64,000 nt of DNA from Toxoplasma gondii ME49 (GCF_000006565.2 NC_031480.1:6565170-6629169); one strand, 5' to 3'. Counted from the stretch's first letter, positions 22,294-34,192 are shown. The notes: generated from the sequence alone by a model not told the origin. Translations and numbers: made by a program.

Positions 22294-24057
22294 TTACATC
22301 CCACCCTTGGTGGCGATGACGGGCACTGACTTGGACATCGGCATCGGAGCTGGCATGCTCTTCTTCGACTTGCACTGAGTCCTGTACTTGGTCTCGTAGC
22401 ACGGGTACGCTTGCTGTTTCACGTCCTCGCGGTAGCAAGTCTTGGGGACCGTGTAAGACTGTGTGGAGCATTGGTTTTCCATAACGGTTTTGGAGCATTT
22501 GTAGGCCTCCTTGGAGGGGACGTTCTTGTAGCACGTGTGGTCGACCTCGAATGGCACCTTCTTGCACTCCTTTCGGGGGCAGGGGTACTCGACTTCGGTC
22601 GGGACCTTCTTGCTGCAGGTCTTGGGGACATACTCGCACTGTTTCTCCATGGTCGTCTTGGAGCATTTGTACGGCTGCTTGCGCGGGACAGACTTGTAGC
22701 AAGTGTCCTCGAATGGCACCATCTTGGTTTCGCATTTCGTGCGGTACTTGGTCTCCGGGCAGCTGTACGGGACCTTGATCGGAACCTGCTTGTGGCAGGT
22801 GTCTGGTACCTGAACGGGAACGTCTTCGCACTCTTGCTTGTACTCTGTCTTAGGGCAGGAGTACGGTTCCTTTGTGGGCACTTGGCGGGTGCAGACGTCG
22901 GGAACTTGGACGGGAACCTTCTTGCAGGACTGTTTGTACTCGGTTTTCGAGCACTTGTACGGCTGCTGGACTTGCACAGTCTCATAGCAGGTGTCGGGAA
23001 CCTCGTACGGGACCTCTTCGCACTGCTCCTGGTACTCAGTCTTGCTGCACTTGTACGTCTGCTCCGTGGGCACATTTTTGTAGCAGACGTTCTTGCTGGT
23101 GAACGGGACCTGCCTGCAGACGCGCTTCTTCTTCAGCTGGCGCAGCTTGCACTCTTTGCCCATGCACGGGACTTGCTCGACTTCGTCGGTGCACTCGGTG
23201 CGGAACTCGGTCTTCGAGCAGTCGTACGCCTCCTTTGACATCACCGTCTTCGTGCATGTGCTTGGAACCTGGACTGGAACCTTCGTGCATTGGTTTTTCG
23301 TCAGCGTTTTCTTGCACTTGTAAGCCTTCTTCTGATCGACAGTGCGGTAGCAGGTGTCGGGGACCTGGACAGCGACATCGGTGCAGCTGTCTTCGTACGT
23401 GGTTTTGCTGCACTTGTACTCCTCCGGCTTCATCACGGTCTTGTAACAGGTGTTGTCGACCTGGAACGGCACTTGGTGGCACTGCTTCTTGTATTCAGTC
23501 TTCGTGCATGCATACGGCACCGTCTTGGAGTCTTCCTTGTAGCATGTCTTGTTGACAGTGTAGGGCACTTCGGAGCAAAATTGCTCGGCCTTCGACTTCG
23601 TGCACGGATAAGCCTCCTTCTCCATCACGGTTTTGTAGCAAGTGTCGGGAACCTCGACCGGGACCTTCTTGCAAACCTCCTTGCCGCACTCAAAGGTCTC
23701 GGTGTTGTACTCGGTCTTTTTGCACGTGTTCGGCACCTCGTAGCATTCGGTCTTGTACTGAGTCTTAGGGCACGAGTACGGGACCCGCTGCATTGTCTGC
23801 TTGTAGCAGGTGTCCGGCACTTGAACCGGAACGTTTTTGCAAACCTCCTTTTCCATAGTTTCTGGACAGGAATACGGCTTCTTCTTTGTCACATCCTTGT
23901 AGCAAGTCGCCTGAACTTGGTACGGAACAGTCTCGCACACTTCTTGGACCACGGGTGGAGGCGGAGGAACACCCTTAGCATTCGCGCCAGACAAGCAGGC
24001 GAGACCTGCCGCCAGCGGCACCAGAGTGGAAGCCAAAAGGCGCACCATGTTGACCAC
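22294..24057 (-). CDS. Secreted Cys-rich tandem-repeat protein (about 16 repeats)
   Basis: A single-exon gene of 587 residues. The N terminus (MVNMVRLLASTLVPLAAG...) is a clear signal peptide, with likely cleavage after ...SGANA near residue 27; a second ATG at 24048 is an equally good start. After a short Pro run (GVPPPPPVV) the mature chain is about 16 repeats of 35-40 residues following C..VP..VPDTCYK.V....Y.CSKTEY...C, with three to four Cys per repeat and frequent Tyr and Lys. One repeat is disturbed by a basic insert (KECKLRQLKKKRVCRQVPF). The tail is Met/Pro/Ser/Lys-rich with no membrane segment or GPI signal. Dense disulfide potential plus Tyr and Lys suggests an extracellular or wall-matrix structural protein, but the repeat is not the classical oocyst-wall (COWP) pattern I know. 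Function unknown. Confidence 0.82.
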   Translation of the reverse strand: MVNMVRLLASTLVPLAAGLACLSGANAKGVPPPPPVVQEVCETVPYQVQATCYKDVTKKKPYSCPETMEKEVCKNVPVQVPDTCYKQTMQRVPYSCPKTQYKTECYEVPNTCKKTEYNTETFECGKEVCKKVPVEVPDTCYKTVMEKEAYPCTKSKAEQFCSEVPYTVNKTCYKEDSKTVPYACTKTEYKKQCHQVPFQVDNTCYKTVMKPEEYKCSKTTYEDSCTDVAVQVPDTCYRTVDQKKAYKCKKTLTKNQCTKVPVQVPSTCTKTVMSKEAYDCSKTEFRTECTDEVEQVPCMGKECKLRQLKKKRVCRQVPFTSKNVCYKNVPTEQTYKCSKTEYQEQCEEVPYEVPDTCYETVQVQQPYKCSKTEYKQSCKKVPVQVPDVCTRQVPTKEPYSCPKTEYKQECEDVPVQVPDTCHKQVPIKVPYSCPETKYRTKCETKMVPFEDTCYKSVPRKQPYKCSKTTMEKQCEYVPKTCSKKVPTEVEYPCPRKECKKVPFEVDHTCYKNVPSKEAYKCSKTVMENQCSTQSYTVPKTCYREDVKQQAYPCYETKYRTQCKSKKSMPAPMPMSKSVPVIATKGGM

Positions 24058-26801
24058 GGGGGAAATATCTAGGGAAATTCACTTTCCGGAAACACCGAAC
24101 ACAGTTCGTAAGCAAAGAAGGAGACAGGTACTTCCTTCGTTGTTAAAGCGACGATACGAAACGAAACAGGGACCTCTCCCTTGGAACACACACCGAGAAA
24201 GGAAGTACAGAAACGAGGAAGTGAAAGATGATCCGGATGCTGAGTGTAGAGATTAGCTACGCTCTTCGAACCGTTAAAAGCTCGTCTTGGCGCGTCGACG
24301 AGAGGAGAAGCGATGATGCAAATCCTGCCTATTTTTTGGCAGCGATCTGCGCGCAAAAAGCGCAAACGAATTAGAAGCAATGGGAGACCCAGCCATGCCT
24401 ATTTTTGAACAGTGTTCTGAACGCAAACAGATTGTTGCGTACAGGCGCACATACACAAAACTCGTGGTCCAAAAGCAACCCCCAAAAAGAAAATGAAATA
24501 CAGTTTCTTGTCAGGGCAACCAGTTCTTCCGTCCACCGTTCGCCTACACTCGGGGTACCCCAGTTGGATGGACACACATCAACAAGCTGTGCAAGACGTG
24601 TTCTAATACCCCTGAAGACAAAACAAGATTCTGAATGACCTTTTCGTTCTAAACAGCAGGCAAAATGGTGCAAAGCAGGCGCTCACAAGAACTGAAAACG
24701 CGAATGGGCTTTAGACGTCCTCGACAGTGTGCTACGCTCCTCGGTGTAGAAGAGGTCATGCAACACTGTTCCTGTGCCGCGGGTATCCTTCCAACTAAGA
24801 AATAAACTTGATACATACTCCCCAGAAGTCAGAAGCTGTGACGGAAACTCATGCGCTGGCCTAAAATACCATCTGCTTTACTACAGAGGACGTGAAGATT
24901 CCGCCATCTACAGTGGCTTAGGCCTTTTACAATAACAATTCCGGTACAGTGCTAGCACTATCAAACGCAGGCGGGTCCCCTTTTGATATAGATCCTCCGT
25001 GTTGCCTTCCTAAATCGAGAGTGAATTGGGAACCAATAAAGGCTCAGCCACGATGGCTGAGCAAGTCTGCACTCCGCGGAAACGCTGTTTACGTAGCGAT
25101 GTTTCTCTAGGACAGGCATGATTGTCTCAGCTCAACGAAATCTGCCGTTCTTCAATCGACAGCAACGTCGATATAATGTGATGTGCTGTGATACGCATGC
25201 ATATATATATATATATATATATATATTGTTAGGTGTTAAAAGTGCATCGACATGCGAGTAACTATGTACGAACCCCCAGGGAAGGTACACCCACCCTTGT
25301 GTTTGTTGTATTCATCTGGGTAGCATATCCCAGCGCCTCTAATTCTTTTGCGTGAATCTTTTGGCATTCATGGATTAGGCGATACGCGTTATTCTCCCAA
25401 GTGAACCCATGTGTGGAAGCCCTGTGCTTCTGTTCAGGGTAAGACCTGTATCTGATGGTGTCGTACCCTTTAACAAGAACCAAGAAAAAAGCTGCTTCTC
25501 CACATGAAGGTAGATGCAAGAAACGTTAAAGTTGTTTTAAGACCCTAAGGACTGCTTTCGAGGACAGCCACACCCCAGACGGCCAGAAAGAAGACAACTT
25601 TCGACGAGAAAACGTCAGAAAGACATTCGGTGATGGGGCATGTTCTCTGTGCATTGGCCGCAGGTACACAAGAAAACTTTACCAGAGCACACCCGCTCCA
25701 CACCGATTTCCGAATATCCTACACGCATGAGACCCTAACCAGCAGAAGGGTAAGGCGGAAAATGGCATTCTTCCCATGCTACGGGGCTGCGTTCTGCCAA
25801 AATGCTTCAGCTGAGAAGCGGCCCCAGTTAAATCGTTTCATCGGCAGCCATGAAACCAGACTCGTCTGGTTGCTGGATCAATTCGAACAAGCTTCTATAA
25901 ACCACAGCTCTAAGACTGTCAGCACTAGAGTTCGCCCTGTGACATTCACTAGTGCCTTCATTACGCATGCCGATACATATAAAAACAGCAACAATCCCTA
26001 TCCACTCCCTCACACTGAAAAAAACGTAGAGGGAACGCGGGTTTTCCCAGGACTCAGGAAAACGAACTTTCGCTCTTTGGCAACATTCTTCTCGAGGAGA
26101 CAGGGTCGAGCAACCTCCCGCGCCGAAGCGGTCGACTCAGCTTAAGCTGTCTTTTCCCTCTTTTCAAAAGATTCAGACGAAGTAAAGACTCGGTCTAGAA
26201 TGACGCCCTTGATCCATTCCAAGATAAGAAAACCTGTGAATCGAACCACACACAAGCGCCACCCGAGCTCGAGGTGTCATCCTAGTCGCGTGAACTGAAA
26301 CGAAGTCCACTGGTACCAACAGAATCGCTTCCCCGTCTCTTGGTCCGGCACGAGAGCATCCACCAGACGGATGCACTACAACAAGTTACCTCCTTCATTT
26401 AGACAGCCAGGGATCGCTTTTGCTTTTAGCAGTTGCGCAACTATATCTGCCGCAGTCCAACAGCTCGGTTTACAGGTGTACGTCCCATTCTGGAGCCTTC
26501 GGCCAGGTGTACATACACCTGAGAGACCCAGTGTTCCACGACTAGGGGTCCTGGAAGGACAACTGCGTTCTGTAAAATCGGAGCGTAACTTCACTCTAAC
26601 AACAGCTTACTCCGACGTGACTCTTTCCGTACCAAAGACAACGAGGACGGACGAAGAGGCAACATGCAAACAGAAACAACAATGTGAAAAGTCGTAGCCA
26701 CGCCTCTTTTATACATTTGGACAACCTCACACTGCACCGGACTGCAACGGCCTGTCGTCGGGGGAAGAGACTGTTTCGAGCGAAAGAAGAAAAACGGTCG
26801 A
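24058..26801. other. Intergenic region: 5' flank of the Cys-rich gene and 3' flank of PIG-U
   Basis: It contains the upstream region of the Cys-rich gene and a (TA)n microsatellite at 25201-25226. A minus-strand open block at 25519-25262 has balanced composition but no start context, splice partner or recognised motif. A plus-strand frame of 171 codons (25630-26145) also shows no motif. I see no supported gene. Confidence 0.5.
25201..25226. repeat. (TA)n microsatellite
   Basis: Uninterrupted TA run, directly visible, preceded by ACGCATGC. Confidence 0.92.
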
Positions 26802-29800
26802 TTACAGGTCACGCCTTCCCCTCACTGTGAATTCAAATGACAACAAGATCTATAAAAATGAGTCACGTCCACTTTCAAAACAAGTACGCCGATTACAAGG
26901 GGTGCGTATGCCGTGCACAGACCGCCTTACCCATGAAGACTTGAAAGATAATCTGAATGTTGTAGACAAAGTTCGGGTTCCCTGTGTTCCGGCCTAGCCA
27001 CAGCTCTGTCGTCACGGGGTAGATCGAGACAGCCACGAAAGCGACGACGATCTGTACACAACAAAAAAGACAGAGGACGGCGAATTCGGGTGAAGAAAAA
27101 GAGCGCCTGGGACAGGAAGGACTTGTCGCGTCTCTAGTACCTTTGTGCAGTTTAGTCTACTTTCTCGAAAAAATTGTATAGAGAGCAGAAGGAGAGAGGA
27201 CGACCGATGCTACTGACTCCTGACACAGCGCACCTTCCACGTCAACAATAAACATTCCTTCGAGAAACACCGAGAATACCCTGAACCAGGGAGTCAAATA
27301 CATTGAACCTGAATCCACATGGAGCGGATTTGAAACGATACTTTAGAACCCTCACACGAGTGCTTCGTGAGCTAAGTAGGCACGACGAACTTGACATGTG
27401 GCGGGTACAACGTTTTATCGAGAGGTGCACCAATTGAGAAGAAAGGAATTAGACGCACAAAATGCCAAGGCCTTTTCTTATCCCGGCATTCCCTTTGAAT
27501 ATGCCTTCGTCGATAGATGAACTGATCGCGTTTCACAAATACAGCCAGTGAAATCTGGGTGATTTCCATGAATGGGGATACATGTCAAAATGTTTCCGCC
27601 CCCACGATCCGCAGTCAGTGTGTCACTCAGATGTTCGGGTGTCTTACCAGCTTGACGAAGGCGACCTTCCTTTCCACTATGTGCCACCGACTGATGAGAA
27701 GACTCTGAGGCGATCGGCAGACAAGTCACAACAACATGCTTGCGCCAAAAGCTGGATTCGCGGCTATAATGCATCTGTTTCTTCGACTTGCGTTTTGCCA
27801 CCCCACCCTCCCGCAAACTCTTACGACTATCGACGATCACGGGAGGCTCATGAATGTGACTGGACTCGCCGTAGAGAATAATCCTTCTGACGTGAACTCA
27901 GGAGTCAAGTAGGTACACACCGGAGACGGATTGATGATGTCCGTCTGTGCATTTGCGTTGACACTCGGTTATGTCTGTTCGACGCCACTGTAACCAAAGT
28001 ACTCCTCAACTTAAACTGCGAAGTCACGTAGGCGCTAACCGAGTGCAGAAGAAGTAGGACGACGCATTGCTTGGTAATGCACGGACGTATCGCTCTGTTT
28101 ACTTCACTGCTAAGAACTCTCGTCCCGACATGTTTACGCTCTTTGTGTCCAGAAGGCCCACCCCGGCCAAAACTTGTCTTTTTCAAACAGTTATACACAA
28201 AATGAAAAGATTCACCGTGGATGACGATCAAACGAATCTATGTGGCCGGACGCCAGGCTAAACCTCCAACATACCTTTTACCTACAACTGTACGGAGCAC
28301 ACCAAACCTCCAGGCAAAGAACTAATTGTTCTCTTCTAGATACCCGTGATAAACCCAGTAACGTTTACAGTACGAGTGAGCGTCAACTGTTGAAACAGTG
28401 TGTTTCACCGCAAGAGCGAAACTTCCCCACCGGACTTACCACAAGGAACGCGGAATCCGATATGCAGAAAGACGGCTGAAAGAGCAGGGCGATCTGCATG
28501 CAGACAGCAGATACAGCCAAGGCCGGAGGTTTCGTTCGAATCAGTTTGGATTTTGCAGCAGCTCTGCTGCTGTGTCGTCTCTGCTGGCGATGTTGACTGC
28601 TCATCTCAGGGTGGAACAAGTTTATCCGAGCCTGATGTTTCCCCTTTCTTCTGCAAATCGTTCAACTGGAGCTTTTGTGGAGTCATAAAGTAGGAGCTTC
28701 AAGTCTAGGTACCTACATGACGATTGGCCACTGCGCGCAGCGCCGTCCCCGAACAACATGTTCCTCGACTTGATAAATAGATGACAAAGAGACACCGTAC
28801 AAAGCCGGCAATACAAACACAAAGATCACAGCTAGAGCAGTGGCGACTAAACTAGAGAAGAGTCGAGACGAAAAACGTATTTAGAGCTGGTTACAAAACG
28901 TTTTTGGCTACACTTTGCTCTGCACATGTACAGATGTCTCTTTTTTCCAAACGAAGGCCTCAGACGCACACTTGGACTCTGAAACAAGTCCTGCCCTCGG
29001 ACGGCAGGCGGTGGAGACAGCGCACCCCGGGAACGAGAAGAAAAGCTGAGACTTGTGACTCACAGCGATGACGACCTGGCAGTACGCCAGAGGGTAGCGG
29101 AACATCCGGACAAAGAGGGGAACGACGAGAATGAAGCAATGGCCCTGTCGACAGGGGCAGAAAGACAAAAAGAGACAGCAGAGCTCTAGTCGGGGGCTTC
29201 TCCTCGACTCAGGCACACTGGACATGCACAAAGTACCCTGGAGTAGCGCGTCTGCGACGAAACGCATCGCCTGAGTGTGTGGCGAGTTCATAGGATTAAC
29301 TGCTACAGCTCCCAAGAGGCTTCCGCATGCGTTTCCTGAAGAGCAGTGGGAGTTACGTTCACTTGTTCAGATTTAGGAAAAAACGAATTGCATGCAGAGA
29401 AAATCCCGTGTGAAACCGCGCCGACAACAGAGAGTTAACTTCTGCCTCCTCAGAAATGAAAAGACCCTTATTACGGACTGCATTTATGGAACGTGGTAGC
29501 TAGTGTTCGCGTCGCGGCTCTTTGACAAGACCGGATCCGCAGAAAGGACGGAAAGAGACTTTTTCAGAGACAGTGGGAGAGACCTGATGTGGACGCACCT
29601 GAAAGATCATGACGAAGAGAAGGCGATATCTTTCAAAGATCTGCAGGACGGCAGAGAAACTGGAAAGTCGGTGTTTACTCGCGCAAATGAGATTCAAAGT
29701 TTTTCGTCTCTTCTCGCACTTCCTAAGAAACCTCGACTGTAATGGGCAGTTGGAACTCTGAGGACGGTCGACGTCTGCGCGCGCTCTCTCAGCCACGGCC

Positions 29801-32667
29801 CCGACCCCAAGAAAGTGCCAGCCGAAACCAAGAGAAACGCTGGAAGAGACAATCTGTGCCACAGTCGTTTTTCTGCCTCCAAGAGACAGGCGCCGGATCG
29901 CCGACCTCGCTATTCGGTTTCTTCGGAAGAAACAAAACGGAGGGGAGTGCGTTTCTCAGTTGAGAACTCAGCTCACCAGTGAGAAGATGTACCAGAAAAT
30001 CCCCAGGTTGGGTCCGAGGTCCCGCACTCCCCACATGGAGACGACCGTGGAGTCGAGGTAGTCCTGCACAGAGACGAGACCCGTCGCAGAGTGCAGAAGT
30101 TGTCAGAGACGCACAGCTGCAAGAACGATTTCCGCTCGAGAAGGACACCGTCGCGGACGCGACCCAGACACGCAGAACGAATGTTTCACCGGAAAAGAAA
30201 GCACCTGGACTCGCCGCTCTTGGTCTCCCCAGAAACGCACACGAAAAACTTTCCCGCTCGTTCTCTCGCGAGGTCCAGAGCCGAGCAAGAAGCAAAGAAA
30301 CTGAGAAGTCTCGTTTTCCAAAGTCCCCCATGTCCTGGTTCCGTCACGGAACGCCTTGGTCTGATCCCCGGTGAAAACGCGACGGCCGCATGCACTCCCC
30401 CAGCGGCACATTGGGGGCTCTCTGGCTCCGCTTCTTGTGGACTCTCTGGCGGTGTCTGTGGGAAAGCAAGACTCGTCCAAGTGCTACTTGACATCGACTC
30501 TTACAGAACGGAAACGCCCCCAAAACTGCTGGCTCTTTCGTCTGCTCACTTCTGGGGCTCAAACGGAGGCAGCTGCTCGACCCTTAAATGGCGCCTAAAC
30601 AGCCGACGCAGATCTTGCCTCCAATCTAAATAGGCAATGCACTGACGTCTTTGTCGCACCAGCACCCATACCATCACTGAGTGTCACTCCCGAGCCTTAA
30701 ATCTGGAGAGGTCTAAACCAGGAGTCCACCTCGCAGAACAGTCTCTTACACAATACACTCCCGGGGGCTACAGCACACTTGTCTCTTTCGCTCTCCCCTG
30801 GAAAGATCCACAGGGCGACTTACGGCAGCGTCTGCGGTGTACGCTCTCAACGCAAAGTACGAAGCGACGTGGAGAAGGACACAGAAAGCCAGACCCGCAA
30901 AGAAGAGAAGAGTGCCGCGAAGTAGGCCAGGAAGAATGTCTTTCTTTGGAGAAGGCAAAACCTCCAGGAGATCTGCAGGCAACCACAAACTCGCAGGAAG
31001 GCGAAGTCTCATAGGTCCACCGGCGCCTGCCGCTGTCACACAGCTATCTGCAGGTGTATGTACACCTGCAGATAGCTGTGTGACAGCGGCTCGGGACAGA
31101 ATCCACCTCGTCAGTCAATTTCCATGGACAAGAGTGCCAGGCGGTCTCTTCTCCTGCCCTCGAACGTTTCTGATCCAACAGGAGCCCTCATGAACTCCCC
31201 CCTCCAAACGGTGAGTCAGGAAACCTCGTGAACAGCACAACAGAAGATACAGCAGGGGGTCAAAGACCTTCAAGATCGAAACCAGCAGTCCAAACCGTGG
31301 AAGCGAGGACGCACTACTGACGAAGTTCACGACTTTCTCCCCCTTCCCTTCCTCCTGCTGCTCAAGTCTCGACCCCCACCACGAGCGCTAGCAAAGAAAG
31401 AATTGTTTCCACCGATTGACTCTGACTGCGAGAAGCAGCAGACTCACCCAGTCGCTGTACAGTTTGAGTCCGCACTGCATGCAGCAGGTGCGCCAAGGGG
31501 AGAGCGAGGAGCAGCGCCTGAGGAGGTCCGACATAAAGAGAAAAACCGAAGAAAACGACAGAGAGCCACCTGGAGAGCCAGCCAGCTCGAGTTGCGCAGG
31601 CAAGAGCCGACGCGAAGAAAGCCAGCGGAAGCGTGTGGATGGTCAGAGAGAGAATGGCGCCGATCTGAGAAGAAAGACAAACGCCGAGAAAGTCAGAGAT
31701 TAGATGCATGTAAGGTCGATGAATCCCTTCTCCAGTTCCTCTCTCTGCCGCGGTGCAGAAAGAGACCCCTTGTTCTCTGACGGTCAAGCAAGAGTCCATT
31801 GTGGCGGTGGTGAACAGCAACCACAGAGGACAAAGGGTGTCTGGATCTCATCCCTGGAGCGCTACTCAACGTCCTCACGACTTGAATGTCACTTTGGCGC
31901 CTCGAGAGTTCTTGCCTTACCGTCATGGGGTGGAGGAAGTAGCTGGCTGCGACGAGAGCCGGCGTAGCGACGATCTCTTCGACGCCGTCTCGCGGCTGCT
32001 GGTGCGATTCCTCGCTCCCCTTCGCGAGTGTCTTGCCTCGTTCGCTCGGTCCTTTCTCCCGCGTCACGTCTGTCGAGTTCTCCCAGTCCTTCTGTCTCCA
32101 ACTGACCGCCCATGTTCGGGCCTCTGCTGCGGCGACAGCGAGGGCGGTCGCGGCAACCAAGTCGATGAAAATCAAGACAAGGTAGTACCGCCACTGACAG
32201 CTGCTGGTGTTGCAACTCTCGTCCGCGCCGCGGCCTGCGCCGGTCAGCCACTTCAAACTGAGGAAGACCAGCGGCTGCTGTCTGTACACCCCGCCCGTGT
32301 ACGGCGAGAAGGAGAGCGCGTGCAGCGTGAGCGCCTCGCGGAAGGACGAGAAGGAGGCGGAGGCGGGGGAAACCAGTGGCTCCGTGGACTCTGAAAGAGT
32401 CAATCCCACAGAGTAAAGAAACAGACGGAGTGCGACTCCGACGGCGAGAAGCACAAGAAGTTGCCAAGAAAAGATGGAGCCTTCTTTTCGCTGACATGCG
32501 CGGGTCCAGGTCGGCAGGTCCGCCTCAGAGCGCGCAGACGGCGGGGGTGGAACCGGCGCGGGGAGAGTCGCGTCCAAACTGGAGTCTGTTTCCTTCGCTT
32601 CTGGACATTCAGCAGGCGAAGCCTCCACAGCTGGGCGGTGGCGTCGCCGAAGACTCTCCACTGTCAT
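26802..32667 (-). CDS. PIGU: GPI transamidase subunit PIG-U (CDC91-like)
   Basis: PIG-U is a multi-pass ER membrane subunit of the complex that attaches GPI anchors to proteins. Ten minus-strand exons all join in phase: 32667-31921, 31664-31448, 30972-30824, 30063-29977, 29640-29599, 29144-29064, 28493-28440, 27704-27648, 27051-26931 and 26824-26802; 525 residues. Conserved landmarks in order are: RLFLYSVGLTL (about 81-91), SFSPYTGGVYRQQPL (about 119-132, the SPYSGAVFHETPL motif), YFLHPMT (the NPYTI motif), DLGPNLGIFWYIFSL, FERYRLLFVMIFQ, then LFQPSFCISDSAF and RNTGNPNFVYNIQIIFQVFM. The C terminus is short (VRGRRDL). A hydrophilic, charged insert sits at about residues 175-230. The 7-codon last exon is the least certain. 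The gene matters because apicomplexan surface coats are dominated by GPI-anchored proteins. It diverges from the polo-box gene. Confidence 0.83.
31029..31090. repeat. Perfect inverted repeat (30-bp arms, 2-bp centre)
   Basis: The left arm (31029-31058) and the reverse complement of the right arm (31061-31090) are identical over all 30 bases, separated by TG. It lies inside the second PIG-U intron (31447-30973). The transcript could fold into a 30-bp hairpin. Confidence 0.95.
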
Positions 32668-34192
32668 GGTTGGAGCCGGAACAAAACGAGGAAAGGGTGA
32701 CGATCTCAAGAGACTCCTTGGACGCGAAGGGCGCGCAGACACTGTGCAATAAAGGCGCTCCGGAAGCAGTCCGAGTGAGGGAAGTTCCAGAAACTGGGAA
32801 GAAAAACACAGCGTGAGTGTACACCAGCCAACTCTGTGCTGGAATCAATGCGCAAGAGAGCGACCCGCGGCCGTACCACCCCGGGAGAGTCGCCGACCGA
32901 CGTCAGAGCGTCTCTTGAAAAGGAATGGAGTTCGTCGATAGAAATGGGGAGGGTGAGCTTTACTGTTACAAGATTTCTAAAAAAACTGGAAGGACGGTCT
33001 ACTTCGATAGGGGGGCCAGCAGGCAGCTGGTTTTCTCGTGTCTTCCGTCGCAAGGTCTGTCGCGCATGTGTGAGCATGTGCGTAGAGAGGCAGAGAAAGC
33101 CACTCTCGGCACTTGAAGGTCCCGCGTTTGCTTCCTTCACTTTAAAACGCGATTGAAGAGATAAGAACAGCTCTCTGAAACTTCCTATAGACACTTCCTC
33201 TCCGGGAAAACGGGGTTCTCCTTCCGAGACTCCGTGTCGAGTTTTTTCGCATGCGCATGTGTGCAGCGACAGCTGCTGCTGCAGGTTGACTAGACATGCT
33301 GGAAACAGCAGTTTTCTGTACCTTCACGTGGCTGTACCAAAGCCTTTTTTCCAGCAAGAACTCTTCGCCAGGAGCTGTTTGCTTGCGTGATTTTTCTCCC
33401 CTGTAGCTCGACTGGTTTTTCCGTAATGCACTCTTTTGTCTGTGACAGACCTCCTGGCTGGCAGCGGTACCACCTCTCCCACCCCCCGTGTCTGAGGTCG
33501 GTGTCCTGATGGTTGGACATGTGGAGTCTGGGAAAAGCGGAAAAGTTTTGCGCAACACTGTGTTTGATTCTTTACAAAGATTGCTTTCGAGAGAGCGCCG
33601 CTGGATTTTCGCCCCTTCCATCCGGCAGGAACCTGCAAATACGCCAAGATATGTCCCGGCGTCCGCCAGTTCCTCCCAACCGAACGCAGTCTCTTGTCAC
33701 TCTCCTTCATCGCCGACTGTTCCTCTCCCGCGTTACTTCCTGAGAGGTGTCGACTCGTGTAACTGCACATTAGCAGCCGCTGAAACCCGCCGCTACGTAG
33801 CAAAAAAAAGTATTCATATGCAGGCATGTATTCGGTGTGTGTGCGCATGCATTTTTTCTCGAATGCATCGCTGTATCGCGGTTTCTTTGCGAAGTTCAAG
33901 AGTCCTTCCTGGCTCCGATGGAAAGGCTCGAGTGTCAAGCTCGAGGTTTGACATTCAAGATTCGTCAGATCGCCGCAGGTCGCGTCTGCGTCGTTCAGCG
34001 TTCCTGCTGGTCGCAGCTGCACAGTTTGTCGGAGGTTGTGGCACAGTAGATGCGAGGGGAGTCTGGTGTCGGCCGAATCGTCTGTGACCTGAATGTTTCA
34101 TTCTAGTCTTTTGCGCGTGATCATAGACCTAAATACCTCGTGTGAGTCGTGCAATCTGTGCCGAATACAGAAAAACGTCCTTTCGAGAAGGA
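32668..34192. promoter_or_regulatory. Shared upstream region of divergent PIG-U and polo-box genes
   Basis: About 1.5 kb between divergent start codons. No promoter motif was recognised. It holds a 200-codon plus-strand open frame (33488-34087) containing a P-loop-like GHVESGKSGK string but no further GTPase motifs, so I treat it as chance. Promoter function is inferred from orientation only. Confidence 0.35.

Noticed and set aside
22411..23238. 275-codon plus-strand frame within the Cys-rich gene region
   Set aside because: Antisense shadow of the repeat array; repetitive Leu/Val/Asp with no start or motif, while the minus frame has a signal peptide and regular repeats.
22294..24057. Regular repeat spacing that could recall a CRISPR or satellite array
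   Set aside because: The periodicity is at protein level with divergent DNA, keeps one open frame, and begins with a signal peptide.
28690..28862. Candidate PIG-U exon encoding a hydrophobic LAVIFVFVLPALYG segment
   Set aside because: Its phase does not match the preceding exon, whereas the exon at 28493-28440 fits both phase and family sequence.
33488..34087. 200-codon frame with a P-loop-like GHVESGKSGK, suggesting an elongation-factor-type GTPase
   Set aside because: No DxxG or NKxD follows, the first codon is not ATG, and the rest is compositionally random; it lies in the divergent promoter region.
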